64,000 nucleotides of DNA from Cupriavidus sp. P-10 (GTDB taxonomy: Bacteria; Pseudomonadota; Gammaproteobacteria; Burkholderiales; Burkholderiaceae). Position numbers and translations under genes: made by a program. Shown here piece after piece: positions 8,974-17,565 of the stretch (its first letter is position 1; the number at the start of each line of letters is the position of its first letter). The notes beneath the pieces were generated by a model, which worked only from the letters and a program-made list of their open reading frames with translations, did no database searches and was not told the origin of the DNA. Location: NCBI RefSeq assembly GCF_003402535.2, contig NZ_AP025172.1, forward strand, positions 496,001-560,000, read 5' to 3'.

Positions 8974-9007
8974 AGAGTTACTGTGGAGTAAACTATAGAG
9001 TAACTCT
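8974..9007. promoter_or_regulatory. Inverted repeat upstream of the RAMA-domain gene
   Basis: AGAGTTACT at 8974-8982 is the exact inverse of AGTAACTCT at 8999-9007, with a 16-base spacer. A direct repeat GAGTAA also occurs at 8986 and 8998. It lies 11 bases upstream of the start codon at 8963, so it could be an operator, possibly autoregulatory, or form a 5'-leader hairpin. Confidence 0.55.
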
Positions 9008-9311
9008 TAAGAAGCAGCAAGGCCCTCTGTGGCAAGACAAACCGAGGGCCACTCAGGCGTCTCCGATGCACTGAATGACCGGCATGCAAGCCAAGGCCGT
9101 GACTACGAAGGCTGAAGGGCATACGACAGCAACCGCTGGGCTGCGCTGTAGTTCGGCCGGCCGACCCGAGCGGCTCCTGGTGGCCGATCTTGCTCGCCCG
9201 GCTACCTCCGCGACGTTCAGCATGACGGGCCGTATCACGCCACTGTGGGAGCATTGCCGGCCTCTATTCGTGGACGACCCGGGTCAAGTCTGCTATAGCC
9301 GCTAGTCCATA
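9008..9311. other. Intergenic stretch, no supported gene
   Basis: About 300 bases between the leftward RAMA gene promoter and the end of the fatty-acid hydroxylase gene. Open frames on both strands lack family character. Nothing further was recognised. Confidence 0.5.
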
Positions 9312-10049
9312 TCACCGCGAATCCGGCCGCTTACCAGCATGGACATCACGCCAGGTCAGCATCTCCGTCAGTCGCTGTTCGCGGTCGCCATCAAAGCCGC
9401 AACTGTCCCGCCATTTGGCTGGATTTTCATAGGTGCCGAAAAGCATGTCCCAGCAGGTGATGTCACCGTAGTTGTTCCGGTGATGCCCACGACGATGGTG
9501 GATACGATGCATTTCTGGCCGTTGGAACACAAATCCAACCCAACGTGGCGACCTGACATTGGTGTGATAGAAGAATTCACCCAACGCAGTGCACAGCGTA
9601 TAGACGCCGCCCGCCTCGAGCGACAGGCCAAGCAACGTGTAGACCAACAGGCTGCCGATTATTGAGTTGACAACCATCTCAGCGGGGTGCTTGTAGAACG
9701 ACGTGATCACCTCAAGCCGTTGCGGGCTGTGATGGATCTGGTGGAACAGGCGCCAGAGCAAGTCCGACTCGTGGCGCCAGCGATGCCACCAGTAGAATAC
9801 GAAGGTCGCGATGAAGTAGGCGACGAGCCCCCCGGCGGCCGGCGAAACATGGTCCGAGAGGCGGAACAGCGACCACGATGCCAGCCACCGTTCCCAACTC
9901 ATGCCGGCGAGCAAAACAACGCCGAGTTGGACGGAGTTGACCAGCAGGACTCGAACAGGCCATGTGCGCACGCGTGGCAGGGGCCAGCCTGGAGCAATGC
10001 GTTCCAGTACGAAGCAGCAAACACAGACGATAAGAATGACGGAAATCAT
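9312..10049 (-). CDS. Fatty-acid hydroxylase / sterol desaturase superfamily membrane protein
   Basis: A 245-residue integral membrane protein carrying the histidine clusters of the di-iron hydroxylase superfamily: HRWRH, HQIHH, HRIHH and HRRGHH. Hydrophobic segments lie at the N-terminus (MISVILIVCVCCFVLE), near LLVNSVQLGVVLLAG and around LVAYFIATFVFYWW. It would hydroxylate or desaturate a lipid chain using oxygen. The start ATG overlaps the stop of the upstream gene (ATGA), showing translational coupling with the YiiX-like hydrolase. The lipid substrate is unknown. Confidence 0.87.
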   Translation of the reverse strand: MISVILIVCVCCFVLERIAPGWPLPRVRTWPVRVLLVNSVQLGVVLLAGMSWERWLASWSLFRLSDHVSPAAGGLVAYFIATFVFYWWHRWRHESDLLWRLFHQIHHSPQRLEVITSFYKHPAEMVVNSIIGSLLVYTLLGLSLEAGGVYTLCTALGEFFYHTNVRSPRWVGFVFQRPEMHRIHHRRGHHRNNYGDITCWDMLFGTYENPAKWRDSCGFDGDREQRLTEMLTWRDVHAGKRPDSR

Positions 10050-10675
10050 GCTTGTGCTCCTCCGGACCGGTTGGCGGCGGCGTGCGCTGGCTGGACGATT
10101 CCATCGAAAAGCAGTTCCAGTGCGGGGCTGCGAAGGAGGCTGGCAGGTGTGACCGTCTCCCGTTCCCATGGAATCCGGCCGAAGTACCACAACCGCCAGA
10201 AACCAAGCGCGGCGTCAGGCTGACGCGCCAGCAGTTCCTTGAATGTCTCCAGTTCGCCGACACGGATATCGGCTGACTCCGCCAGCACTTCTCGCACGAA
10301 ACGAGAGCAGAACTGGCGTCGCGAGTGAAGGTTGAAGCCAGTGTCGTACCAGATGCCCATGCGGTGGCGCACGGCCTCAGACAGTCGGACTTGCTGCAAG
10401 GCCGTCAGCGGCTGCCGCGGCCGGGCGATGGCAATTCGCCCATGTTCGGAGCGCGCAGCAAAGCGTTTGAGGGAGGTGGTTCGACTGAGCGGGAACGTGC
10501 TTTCCGCTATCGACGTTTCGGTTCCCGAGTTGGCAACTACGATGCCGACGTGATTTGTCCAAGAGGCCGTGGCGGTGGCAACTTCACGAAAGGGGCGGGC
10601 TCGAACGCGGATAAAGACAACATCGCCAACCTGCAGCGTCGTGGCAAGGTCCAGAACGTTGGTATCGATCTGCAT
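10046..10675 (-). CDS. YiiX/YebB-like NlpC/P60-family cysteine hydrolase
   Basis: A 209-residue protein with the circularly permuted NlpC/P60 arrangement. LQVGDVVFIRV is at the N-terminus, the His motif is TNHVGIVVAN (about residues 40-50), and the nucleophile Cys is in SRRQFCSRFVREVL. Members act on peptidoglycan peptides, amides or lipids. Start ATG 10675 has GGGAGA 6-8 bases upstream. It overlaps the fatty-acid hydroxylase start by four bases and is divergent from the XRE gene across 154 bases. A lipid-related job is suggested by the coupled partner (inference). Confidence 0.75.
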   Translation of the reverse strand: MQIDTNVLDLATTLQVGDVVFIRVRARPFREVATATASWTNHVGIVVANSGTETSIAESTFPLSRTTSLKRFAARSEHGRIAIARPRQPLTALQQVRLSEAVRHRMGIWYDTGFNLHSRRQFCSRFVREVLAESADIRVGELETFKELLARQPDAALGFWRLWYFGRIPWERETVTPASLLRSPALELLFDGIVQPAHAAANRSGGAQA

Positions 10676-10829
10676 GGATGGTCTCCCTGGCAGCGCTATG
10701 TCGATGAACACAGCATGGCACGGGGTATCGAAAAATGTGAAAATCTCTGCCAGAGTGGCGATTGGATGGCCATCGAGTATCACAATTTGATACGTGGCTC
10801 CGATTTCTTCTAGCGTTAGGGGGCGAACC

Positions 10830-11570
10830 ATGAACGAAGTTGAACTACTCGTCGCCACAATCAAGCGCCAGCTCAAGGCGCAGGGGCTGACCTATCGCGA
10901 TGTCGCGAAAGAACTCGCCCTATCCGAAGCCAGCGTCAAGCGGCTGTTCGCCAGTGAACGGCTGAACCTGGACCGATTAGCCCAGCTCGCCGCGCTCCTC
11001 GGCTTTACGTTGGCCGAACTCACTCAGGAGGCCGCCGCCGCTCTGCCGGTATTGCGGGGGCTTACCCGGGAACAGGAGGCGCAACTGGTGTTAGACCGCA
11101 AGCTGCTGCTGGTTGCAGTCTGCGCGTTAAACCACTGGTCGGCGGATGAGATCGTGGTTGCTTACCGGATTACCCGCGCGGAGTGTGTGAAGCGGCTTCT
11201 TGTGCTTGACCGAATGGGTCTGATTACCCTCCTGCCCGGCGACCGGATCCGTCTGCGCGTCATGCGCGATTTTGACTGGCTGCCTGATGGCCCGATTCGT
11301 GATTTTTTCAGGGAGGAGGGGCTGAACGACTTTCTCGACAGCCCCTTTAATGCGCCGGGCCAGACCATGGAGTTTGCACACGCCATGTTGACCGGCCCGG
11401 CGCTTGAGCAACTGCGGTTGGAGCTGCAACGGCTTCGGGCCCGTGTTGCTCTGTTGCATGATGAGTCCGCGTCTGCGCCTCTGGCGCAGCGTCGTGGGAT
11501 CGGCATGCTTCTGGCCACACGGGAGTGGGAGCCAAGCGGATTTGCGAGCTTGCGCCAACGGCCTCGGTAA
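10830..11570 (+). CDS. XRE-family transcriptional regulator with C-terminal extension
   Basis: A 246-residue protein. The HTH_3 domain is at about residues 12-65 (LTYRDVAKELALSEASVKRLFASERLNLD, LAALLGFTLAELTQ). A helical region and what looks like a second winged-helix-type segment follow (HWSADEIVVAYRITRAECVKRLLVL, LRVMRDFDWLPDGPIRDFFR). The C-terminal layout recurs in proteobacterial regulators of unknown ligand. It has a strong purine-rich site (AGGGGGCG) before the ATG. Divergent from the YiiX/hydroxylase pair, so it probably regulates that pair and itself. Confidence 0.8.
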   Translation: MNEVELLVATIKRQLKAQGLTYRDVAKELALSEASVKRLFASERLNLDRLAQLAALLGFTLAELTQEAAAALPVLRGLTREQEAQLVLDRKLLLVAVCALNHWSADEIVVAYRITRAECVKRLLVLDRMGLITLLPGDRIRLRVMRDFDWLPDGPIRDFFREEGLNDFLDSPFNAPGQTMEFAHAMLTGPALEQLRLELQRLRARVALLHDESASAPLAQRRGIGMLLATREWEPSGFASLRQRPR

Positions 11571-11937
11571 GAGGGCGCTGACCGCCGTGCCACTCAGCCT
11601 GTCGGATCCGGCGGATCCAGCCTAGTGAAGGTGAAGTTTCGCAGGCCGAAGAGCGCGGCGCTGTAAGCCCTACGGCTCCCGCAGCGAAAATAAGCGGAAG
11701 CCCTCGGACTCTCGCCGCAGATTGGGGGGCGGCGCAGCACCTATGTGGGCTGATTCTCCAGTTCTCTGGGTCAACTGTCTGTTGGAAGCGCGAACGTTGC
11801 ATAGCGACCCGGAGCCGCCCTTCATTAAAGCCCGGCGAGTGACTCAAGTACGGCCAGAGCGGACGCCGAAGCCTTGCTTTGCCTCGGTAGGCAAACGCTA
11901 AACCCCGAGGCTGCCTGCCAGCCGCTCTGCCAGGCCC
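11571..11937. other. Intergenic stretch between convergent genes, no supported gene
   Basis: About 370 bases between the ends of the XRE regulator and the DadA-like gene. A GGATCCGGCGGATCC near-repeat is present at about 11605-11620, but no terminator with a T-run and no coding frame of recognisable family were found. Confidence 0.5.
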
Positions 11938-13260
11938 TCAGCGCGGAATGCTTCCACAACGTGGTCGATGAATAGGCGAGCCAAGTTTCCGGTAGTCGCG
12001 GCGCACGTTCCGACCTGCGAGCTGATATGGCGCCAGATCGAGCGCGGAGGAACGGCCGCACAACGTATCCGCAACGAGCTTGGCACTGGCGCAGGCGAGG
12101 GTGAAGCCAAGCGCCCCATGGCCAGTGTTCAGCAAAAGGTTCGAAACGTTGGTCTTGCCAAGGAGAGGCTTGCTGTCCGGAGTGGCCGGACGGGCGCCGG
12201 TCCAGACCTGTGCGTCGGGAAAATCCCCAGCATTCGGCATCGTGGCCGCGGCTTGCAACCTCAGGAGCTCGATCCGGGCCGCATCAACCTTCGAGCCGGG
12301 GGGCGTCATGTCGACCATCCCGGCAACTCGCAGGTGCTGCCCGAGTTTGGCATAGACGATCTTGTGATGGAGGTCGGTCACGCTCATCGAAGGTGCCCGA
12401 TGTGTCGGACCTACCGGAACCGTCAGGCTATATCCCTTTAGTGGATACATCGGCAGTCGGATGCCAACGTCGGCTGCAAGCTCCGAACTGCCATTGCCGA
12501 GGGCCAGGACGTAGGAATCCGCAATTAGTTCGCCAGAGTCGATGCGCACCGCCACCACTTTGCCATGTTCGCGGACCAGCCCATGGACGCGATTGTTGAA
12601 CAGGAACTTGACGTCATATTTTTCTTTGGCGACACGGCCCAGTTCCCGCGTAAAGAGATAGCAGTCCCCAGCGTCTTCGGAGGGGGTCAGGATGCCACCA
12701 GCCAACCTTTCACCGACTGCGGAAAGCGCAGGCTCCGCCAGCACGCAAGCCTTCGCGTCCAGCGCACTCTGTTCGGCGCCGAACTTCGCCTGGAAGTCCA
12801 TCTGCCGCTTCGCACCTTCGAACTCGACAGGATCACGATACACCACCAGCTTGCCACTTTTGCTATGGTCAAAATCGATGCCTTCATCTTGCATGACATC
12901 ATTCATCACCGCTTTGCTGTAGGCGCCAAGCAGGAGCATCTCTACGGTTGTCTGCCGACTGCGGTCAGTCGTGCAATGGCGCAGGAACTGCATGCACCAA
13001 GTCCACTGCGAAAGACTCAGACTGGGTCGGAAGATCAGGGGTGCCGTTTTGCTGAGAAGCCAGGCGGGCAAATGATGCAGAGCCGACGGGCCGGCGAGTG
13101 GTGCGACGTAGCTGTAGCTGAGCTGGCCACCGTTTGCAAAACTCGTCTCGACGCCGGCTTCCGGGTGTTGTTCGACGACTGTGACGCGGTGACCTTCACG
13201 AGCCAAGAAGTAAGCGGTGGTCACGCCGACGACGCCGCCGCCAAGCACACATACATGCAT
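11938..13260 (-). CDS. dadA: D-amino acid dehydrogenase-type FAD oxidoreductase
   Basis: A 440-residue DAO-family flavoprotein. The N-terminal FAD Rossmann motif is VCVLGGGVVGVTTAYFLAREG, followed by the DadA-typical ANGGQLSYSYVAPLA. The C-terminal WTGARPATPDSKPLLGKT and NTGHGALGFTLACASAKL complete the FAD site. It would deaminate D-amino acids to 2-oxo acids at the inner face of the membrane. The C-terminal tail after APYQLAGR is a little longer than usual. The start is ATG 13260 (MHVCVLGGG). Divergent from the ornithine-cyclodeaminase-like gene; one T-N11-A palindrome lies about 123 bases upstream. Confidence 0.87.
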   Translation of the reverse strand: MHVCVLGGGVVGVTTAYFLAREGHRVTVVEQHPEAGVETSFANGGQLSYSYVAPLAGPSALHHLPAWLLSKTAPLIFRPSLSLSQWTWCMQFLRHCTTDRSRQTTVEMLLLGAYSKAVMNDVMQDEGIDFDHSKSGKLVVYRDPVEFEGAKRQMDFQAKFGAEQSALDAKACVLAEPALSAVGERLAGGILTPSEDAGDCYLFTRELGRVAKEKYDVKFLFNNRVHGLVREHGKVVAVRIDSGELIADSYVLALGNGSSELAADVGIRLPMYPLKGYSLTVPVGPTHRAPSMSVTDLHHKIVYAKLGQHLRVAGMVDMTPPGSKVDAARIELLRLQAAATMPNAGDFPDAQVWTGARPATPDSKPLLGKTNVSNLLLNTGHGALGFTLACASAKLVADTLCGRSSALDLAPYQLAGRNVRRDYRKLGSPIHRPRCGSIPR

Positions 13261-13382
13261 AGTTTCGGATGGGGTTGTTATCCCAGTTACGTACTGGAGA
13301 GACGCTCGCTGTTGCAATTTCAGCGTTACGCCAGTATGCGAACGTCGGCTATTCGGCGCAATTGACAAAACGCTACCGGGTA

Positions 13383-13517
13383 TAACCCTTGGTTAATCCA
13401 TTTTGGTGCGTCGATGTATGCGTCGCACGATTTCGAGGCTAACGCTGTTCGGAAGGGCGCAATAGTCGCGCGGCCGTAGCTGGAAACGCACATCGCCCGG
13501 CATATAGCCTCAGGTTA
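13383..13517. promoter_or_regulatory. Pair of T-N11-A palindromes between divergent dadA and ornithine-cyclodeaminase-like genes
   Basis: TAACCCTTGGTTA at 13383-13395 lies 123 bases from the dadA start. TAGCCTCAGGTTA at 13505-13517 lies 108 bases from the 13625 start. Both fit TAACC-N3-GGTTA, a T-N11-A LysR-type recognition pattern. Similar pairs occur at 15057-15113 and 17367-17443. The LysR gene at 19151 is the obvious candidate regulator. Confidence 0.65.
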
Positions 13518-13624
13518 GGCGGGGCAAAAAAAACGCATTAGACGAAGGCGCGTGATCGGGAAACAATCGGCCTCTCTCACCACTATGCAGTACTGCCATT
13601 AGGCAGACGCGGAAGCACGCCACT

Positions 13625-14563
13625 ATGAAACTGATCACCGATGAGCAAGTCCGCAGCGTTCTCACCATGCGCGAGAGCAGCGCGGTTGTGCGCGATGCGT
13701 TCATCGCGGCAGCACAGGGACGCGCCGTAACCCTTCCCCGCTCGCGTACCTATCTCTACCATCTGACGCTCAGTGTTATGGGCGGCATCGTGGCGCCGGC
13801 CGGGATGTGCGGAGCGAAGGTCTATTCCACTAACGCTGGGCAATTCGACTTCGTTGTCGTGCTCTTCGATGGCAAGGACGGCCGCTATCTGGGGACTCTC
13901 CAGGGTAACGCACTGACGGAGTTCCGTACTGCGGCGACCACGCGTGTCGTCATCGAGGCGCAAATGCCCAAAGAGGCTTCCACGCTGACGATCTTCGGTG
14001 CGGGAGTTCAGGCGCGGGCACATCTCGCCGCGTTGCTGGAATTCGATGTGTTCCGCCGCGTTTTCATTGTCAGTAAGGGCGACGGAGAAGCAATGGCGGC
14101 CAGTTTCTCGCAAGCGCATCCGCACGTGGAGTTCCAGACTGCTGAGGCAATTACGGCTGTGCCGGAAGCGGATGTAGTGATCACATGCACCCGGAGCCCG
14201 ACGCCCTTGTTTGATGGCAAGCTCCTCAAGCCGCACGCGTTTGTCGCGGCGATCGGATCGAGCAAGCCACAGACGCGCGAAATTGATGATTCCACGCTGC
14301 AGCGCGCAACCCGAATTATCGTCGAGCACAAGGAGCAGGCGCGCAAGGAGGCTGGCGACCTGGTGATGGCGCAGGATGGCGTCGTCGACTGGGATCGCGT
14401 TCTGGAGATCGGGGAGGTGTTGCCTGAAGACGCTGCCGCTCACGGCGCAGCTCAAGGCATCGGTGTCTACAAGTCGGTTGGCGTGGGGCTTGTCGACGTT
14501 GCTCTTTCGGCTCTCGTCTACAAGAAGCTCGAAGCCCGTGCAGTCATAGATTCGCACACCTGA
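13625..14563 (+). CDS. Ornithine cyclodeaminase / mu-crystallin family protein
   Basis: A 312-residue NAD(P)-binding protein. The Rossmann motif TLTIFGAGVQARAHLAAL is near residue 120, and AFVAAIGSSKPQTREID and VVITCTRSPTPLFDG follow the family pattern. Members include ornithine cyclodeaminase, lysine cyclodeaminase, alanine dehydrogenase and ketimine reductases. Beside a D-amino acid dehydrogenase, an imine or amino-acid role is likely. The ATG at 13625 was kept because it opens MKLITDEQVRSVL, the normal family start. Promoter palindrome at 13505. Confidence 0.87.
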   Translation: MKLITDEQVRSVLTMRESSAVVRDAFIAAAQGRAVTLPRSRTYLYHLTLSVMGGIVAPAGMCGAKVYSTNAGQFDFVVVLFDGKDGRYLGTLQGNALTEFRTAATTRVVIEAQMPKEASTLTIFGAGVQARAHLAALLEFDVFRRVFIVSKGDGEAMAASFSQAHPHVEFQTAEAITAVPEADVVITCTRSPTPLFDGKLLKPHAFVAAIGSSKPQTREIDDSTLQRATRIIVEHKEQARKEAGDLVMAQDGVVDWDRVLEIGEVLPEDAAAHGAAQGIGVYKSVGVGLVDVALSALVYKKLEARAVIDSHT

Positions 14564-14673
14564 CACCGCTTCCAGTGCAAGCCCCCGGTTGGGGGATCTC
14601 ATAAGCGCAAAGCAATTATGCCGTTCATGGTAGTCCGGCGCTCGCTTTTTCAACGAGGGGAAACCTTAGAGCC

Positions 14674-14940
14674 ATGAAGAAGAAGGAAGTGTGGATGGCA
14701 GCGGCCGCTCTGGGCCTGGTTGCCGGGGAAGCATACGCGCAATCGTCGGTGACGTTGTACGGCGTAGCTGACGCTGGTGTCGAATTCGTGAATCACCAGA
14801 AGCCGGGTGACAGCACGGTCGTGCGCGTGCAGTCGGGCAATCTCTCAGGATCTCGCTGGGGTCTGCGCGGCTCCGAGGATCTTGGGGGTGGCTTGCGGGC
14901 GATCTTCGCCCTGGAGAGTGGCCGCAATACAAGCGGTCTT
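14674..14940 (+). pseudogene. 5' fragment of a Burkholderia-type outer-membrane porin
   Basis: The first 88 or so residues are a typical betaproteobacterial porin: signal peptide ending EAYAQ, then SSVTLYGVADAGVEF, GSRWGLRGSEDLGGGLRAIFALESG. Similarity stops at about 14937, where the sequence switches to unrelated DNA (NTSG then LLCSAES). A full porin is about 350-390 residues. It is followed at once by the opposed 5' end of another gene, which marks a deletion junction. The gene cannot make a barrel. Confidence 0.85.
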
Positions 14941-14970
14941 CTGTGCTCGGCTGAATCTGTCTTGCATCAT
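14937..14970 (-). pseudogene. 5' end of a leftward gene cut off by the porin-fragment junction
   Basis: On the minus strand AGGAGAAG is followed directly by ATGATG at 14970-14965, giving MMQDRFSRAQK before the reading runs into porin antisense sequence. A strong ribosome binding site, plus the paired T-N11-A sites 87-143 bases upstream, indicate a real but truncated gene. The family is not recognisable from 11 residues. Confidence 0.5.
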
Positions 14971-15056
14971 CTTCTCCTACTCACTGCTCTTCCTTTGATT
15001 GCGCTCATGGTGCGCGGTCCAGAACCCTGCGTCCAATGAAATGTTTGGGGTGGACA

Positions 15057-15113
15057 TAGACAGCGGTTATGCGAAACCCCGGATTGCCTGATACGGTGCA
15101 TAACCCTCAGTTA
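15057..15113. promoter_or_regulatory. Pair of T-N11-A palindromes upstream of the truncated leftward gene
   Basis: TAGACAGCGGTTA (15057-15069, followed by TGC) and TAACCCTCAGTTA (15101-15113, preceded by TGCA) are the second pair of GCATAACC/GGTTATGC-type sites. They lie upstream of the ATG at 14970 and downstream of the AtuA pseudogene. The arrangement closely resembles the 17367-17443 pair. Confidence 0.6.
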
Positions 15114-15289
15114 GTCTGTACGCATTGGTGCGGGCGCCGGATTGGTGCGCAGGTCTTAACAACATCACGTCGTGATGTGCCTGCGGACCACACTCGAAAG
15201 CTCGTCGTAAGGTCGATTCCAAAAATGAAAGAGACTATCGCTCGCATCCAACTTTCCGCTACTGGCCAGGGAAGTGTGGAGGAGAGATG

Positions 15290-16262
15290 GGCTACGTGCA
15301 CCCGGCCAGCAGACTCCTGCTGGCCGCAACCGTCTGGTCTAAGACTCGCTGGTGTCGAGGTGAGCCGCACGCGTTCTGGCGCCAGTTCAGTGACTTGCGC
15401 GTCCGATATGTCGGCGATCACGTCCAGCGTGAAGTACGCGGCTGGATCATGCACCTCGTACAGAAGCTGCTCCTTCATTGTATGTGCATCAATTCGTCAG
15501 CCCGTGCCAGCAGGTTTCGTGATGATGCAGTTTCCGTCATCATCAATTTCGACGATCGGATAGCCAAGGCATGCCATGCCGGGGACATCCTTATTACCTG
15601 GGTCGGCATACTAGCCGCCGGGCACCTGGGCGCCGCATTCCAACAGATGTCCGGCCAGGTCGCGCGAGCGATACGAGCCCAGTCATCACAGGCCCAGCCG
15701 AAATGCGCGAGTGCTGGCCCGGCCGCGAGAGACGGATCGGCAACGCGACCGCAGACTACGATGTCCCCGCCCGCAAGCAACGCGTCCGCGATGGCTTTTG
15801 CGCCCTGATAGGCGTTAGCCGATACGACATCCAGCGTGGAGAAGCTGGCGCCTACAGCCTGTTCCAACAGCGGCCGATGCGCCGGCCCAGAGACGTCGTC
15901 GCCTTAGACGATGGCGATGCGCAGCTTAGGAAGGCCGAGCTCGCTGGCGAGGGCGTGAATGCGCTTGGCCGCGCTTTCTGGGTTGGCTGCGCCGAGATTA
16001 CTGACGATGCGCACGCCATGGGCAAGGCAACGCCCGAGCACCAGGCGCAGGATGTCCACGAGCAGCGGTTCATAGCCAGCATTCGGATCCGCGCGCCACG
16101 CAAGCTGCGCCAGCGCGAGCGTGCGTTCCGCCAGCGTTTCAAAGATCAGGAAGGCTGGACCACCGGCCGCGATCAGCGCGTCAACGACGGGCCCGGGCAG
16201 CATCGGTGCGATCGCCAGCGAAGCTGGCGGCACACCCGCTGCGCAAGAGGGTGCAAGACTTC
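15290..16262 (-). pseudogene. AtuA/DUF1446-family acyclic terpene utilisation-like gene, multiply disrupted
   Basis: AtuA-family sequence is spread over frames. GCAASFAGDRTDAAR reads first, then a frameshift, then FLIFETLAERTLALAQLAW. The stop TAA at 15904 replaces a glutamine codon before GDDVSGPAHRPLLEQ. LDVVSANAYQGAKAIADALL continues in the same frame. A 1-bp deletion near ATWPDIC is followed by two more in-frame stops (GG*YADPG, GTG*RID), and then LLYEVHDPAAYFTLDVIADI. The C-terminal part is unrecognisable. It starts 18 bases after the Bug gene at 16280 and was probably in its operon. Confidence 0.78.
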
Positions 16263-16279
16263 TTTTGCGGCCAGCCCGG

Positions 16280-17248
16280 TCATTCGACCTTTGCACCGCT
16301 CTTGCGTACTACTTCACCCCATTTCGCACGTTCGGCCTTGATATGCTTCCGGGCATCGGCCGGGGTGCCACCCACAGGCAGGGAGCCCAGCTTCTGAAGC
16401 TGGGCCTGGACGTTCTTGTCCTGCATGACCTCATTGAATGCCTTGTTGAGCTTCGTGACGATCTCCGCCGGTGTGCCGGGAGGAGCGATGATGGCACCCC
16501 AGGCACTCATTTCGAAGCCCTTGACGCCTGCCTCATCCATCGTCGGGAGATCAGGGAAGAGTGGCGTTCGCGCTTTGGACGTGACTGCCAATGCGCGGAC
16601 CTTACCTGCCTTCACATTTGGCCCGATGGGGCCGAAGTTGTCGAACATGAACTGGACATTGCCAGCCATCAGGTCATTCTGAGCTTGAGGAGCCCCTTTG
16701 TACGGTACATGCACTGCCTTGATACCAGTCATGGTCTTGAAGAGCTCGGCACCAATGTGTGCCGAGGTGCCGATACCTGCCGAGCCGAAGGAAACCTTGT
16801 CGCCGTGTTGCTTGCAGTACTGGACGAGTTCCTGCACGTTTTTCACCGGCAGATCGTTGTTCACGACCAGCACGCTCGCGGTCCTGGTCAGAAGGACAAC
16901 CGGCTCTAACTTGTTGGGGTCATACGGCAGCTTCGTGAACAAGAATTCGTTCGTCGTCAACGTAGCGTTGTTGCCATAGCCGATCGTGTAACCATCAGGC
17001 TGCGCAGTCATGATGGCCTGCATGCCGATGTTGCCGGCGGCGCCGGGCCGATTGTCGACCACGAGCGATTGACCGAGCTTCTTGCCGATCTCGTTGCTAA
17101 AAATCCGTACAACGATGTCCGGGGCTCCGCCGGCGGCGGAGGGCACGATGACGCGGATGGGCCGATCGGGATAGCCCGCATGGGCGGCACCGATAGACAT
17201 GGCGAAGGCGGAGGCAACGAAGATTTTGCGAAGCAAGGAGTGGCTCAT
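16280..17248 (-). CDS. Bug-family tripartite tricarboxylate transporter substrate-binding protein
   Basis: A 322-residue periplasmic receptor. Signal peptide about 1-24 (ASAFAMSIGAAHAG), then YPDRPIRVIVPSAAGGAPDIV, LVVDNRPGAAGNIG, VHVPYKGAPQAQNDLMAG and PLFPDLPTMDEAGVKGFE, all Bug hallmarks. It is the first gene of a leftward unit that once continued into the AtuA-like gene, suggesting uptake of the substrate of that route. A T-N11-A site lies 119 bases upstream of its start. No membrane permease genes are adjacent. Confidence 0.92.
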   Translation of the reverse strand: MSHSLLRKIFVASAFAMSIGAAHAGYPDRPIRVIVPSAAGGAPDIVVRIFSNEIGKKLGQSLVVDNRPGAAGNIGMQAIMTAQPDGYTIGYGNNATLTTNEFLFTKLPYDPNKLEPVVLLTRTASVLVVNNDLPVKNVQELVQYCKQHGDKVSFGSAGIGTSAHIGAELFKTMTGIKAVHVPYKGAPQAQNDLMAGNVQFMFDNFGPIGPNVKAGKVRALAVTSKARTPLFPDLPTMDEAGVKGFEMSAWGAIIAPPGTPAEIVTKLNKAFNEVMQDKNVQAQLQKLGSLPVGGTPADARKHIKAERAKWGEVVRKSGAKVE

Positions 17249-17366
17249 GGTCTCAATTCAGCGAAAAATGCACGCAATCGTGGAAAACCGCCGCAAACGC
17301 GGCTGGGGGCGATGTCATATTGATGTGACAGGCGGTCCCCGTCTAATGAAAAGATAAGGGGCGACA

Positions 17367-17443
17367 TAGTTTTTGGTTATGCCGTAGGGTTTTTCTCTAC
17401 CTCGGTGCGTAACATCGCTATCATGGTGCATAACCACCGGTTA
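17367..17443. promoter_or_regulatory. Pair of T-N11-A palindromes between divergent Bug and M81 genes
   Basis: TAGTTTTTGGTTA (17367-17379, followed by TGC) lies 119 bases from the Bug start. TAACCACCGGTTA (17431-17443, preceded by TGCA) lies 123 bases from the M81 start. The latter is the most symmetrical of the six sites. Distances to the start codons match those at 13.4 kb, which supports a shared activator, most simply the LysR at 19151. Confidence 0.65.
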
Positions 17444-17565
17444 AGACGCCTCGCTTTTTCTCATTTGTCAGGTTCGGGCGCGCGCGCCATACTTTCCCCG
17501 TTCTGGCGCTCTTGCGTCACTTTTCCGGATCGGCTGCGGTCAGCGGCAAACGACAGGGGTAAACG

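Noticed and set aside
13583..14653. A 356-codon minus-strand open frame opposite the ornithine-cyclodeaminase-like gene
   Set aside because: It is the antisense of a clear enzyme gene in GC-rich DNA and has no family pattern or ribosome binding site.
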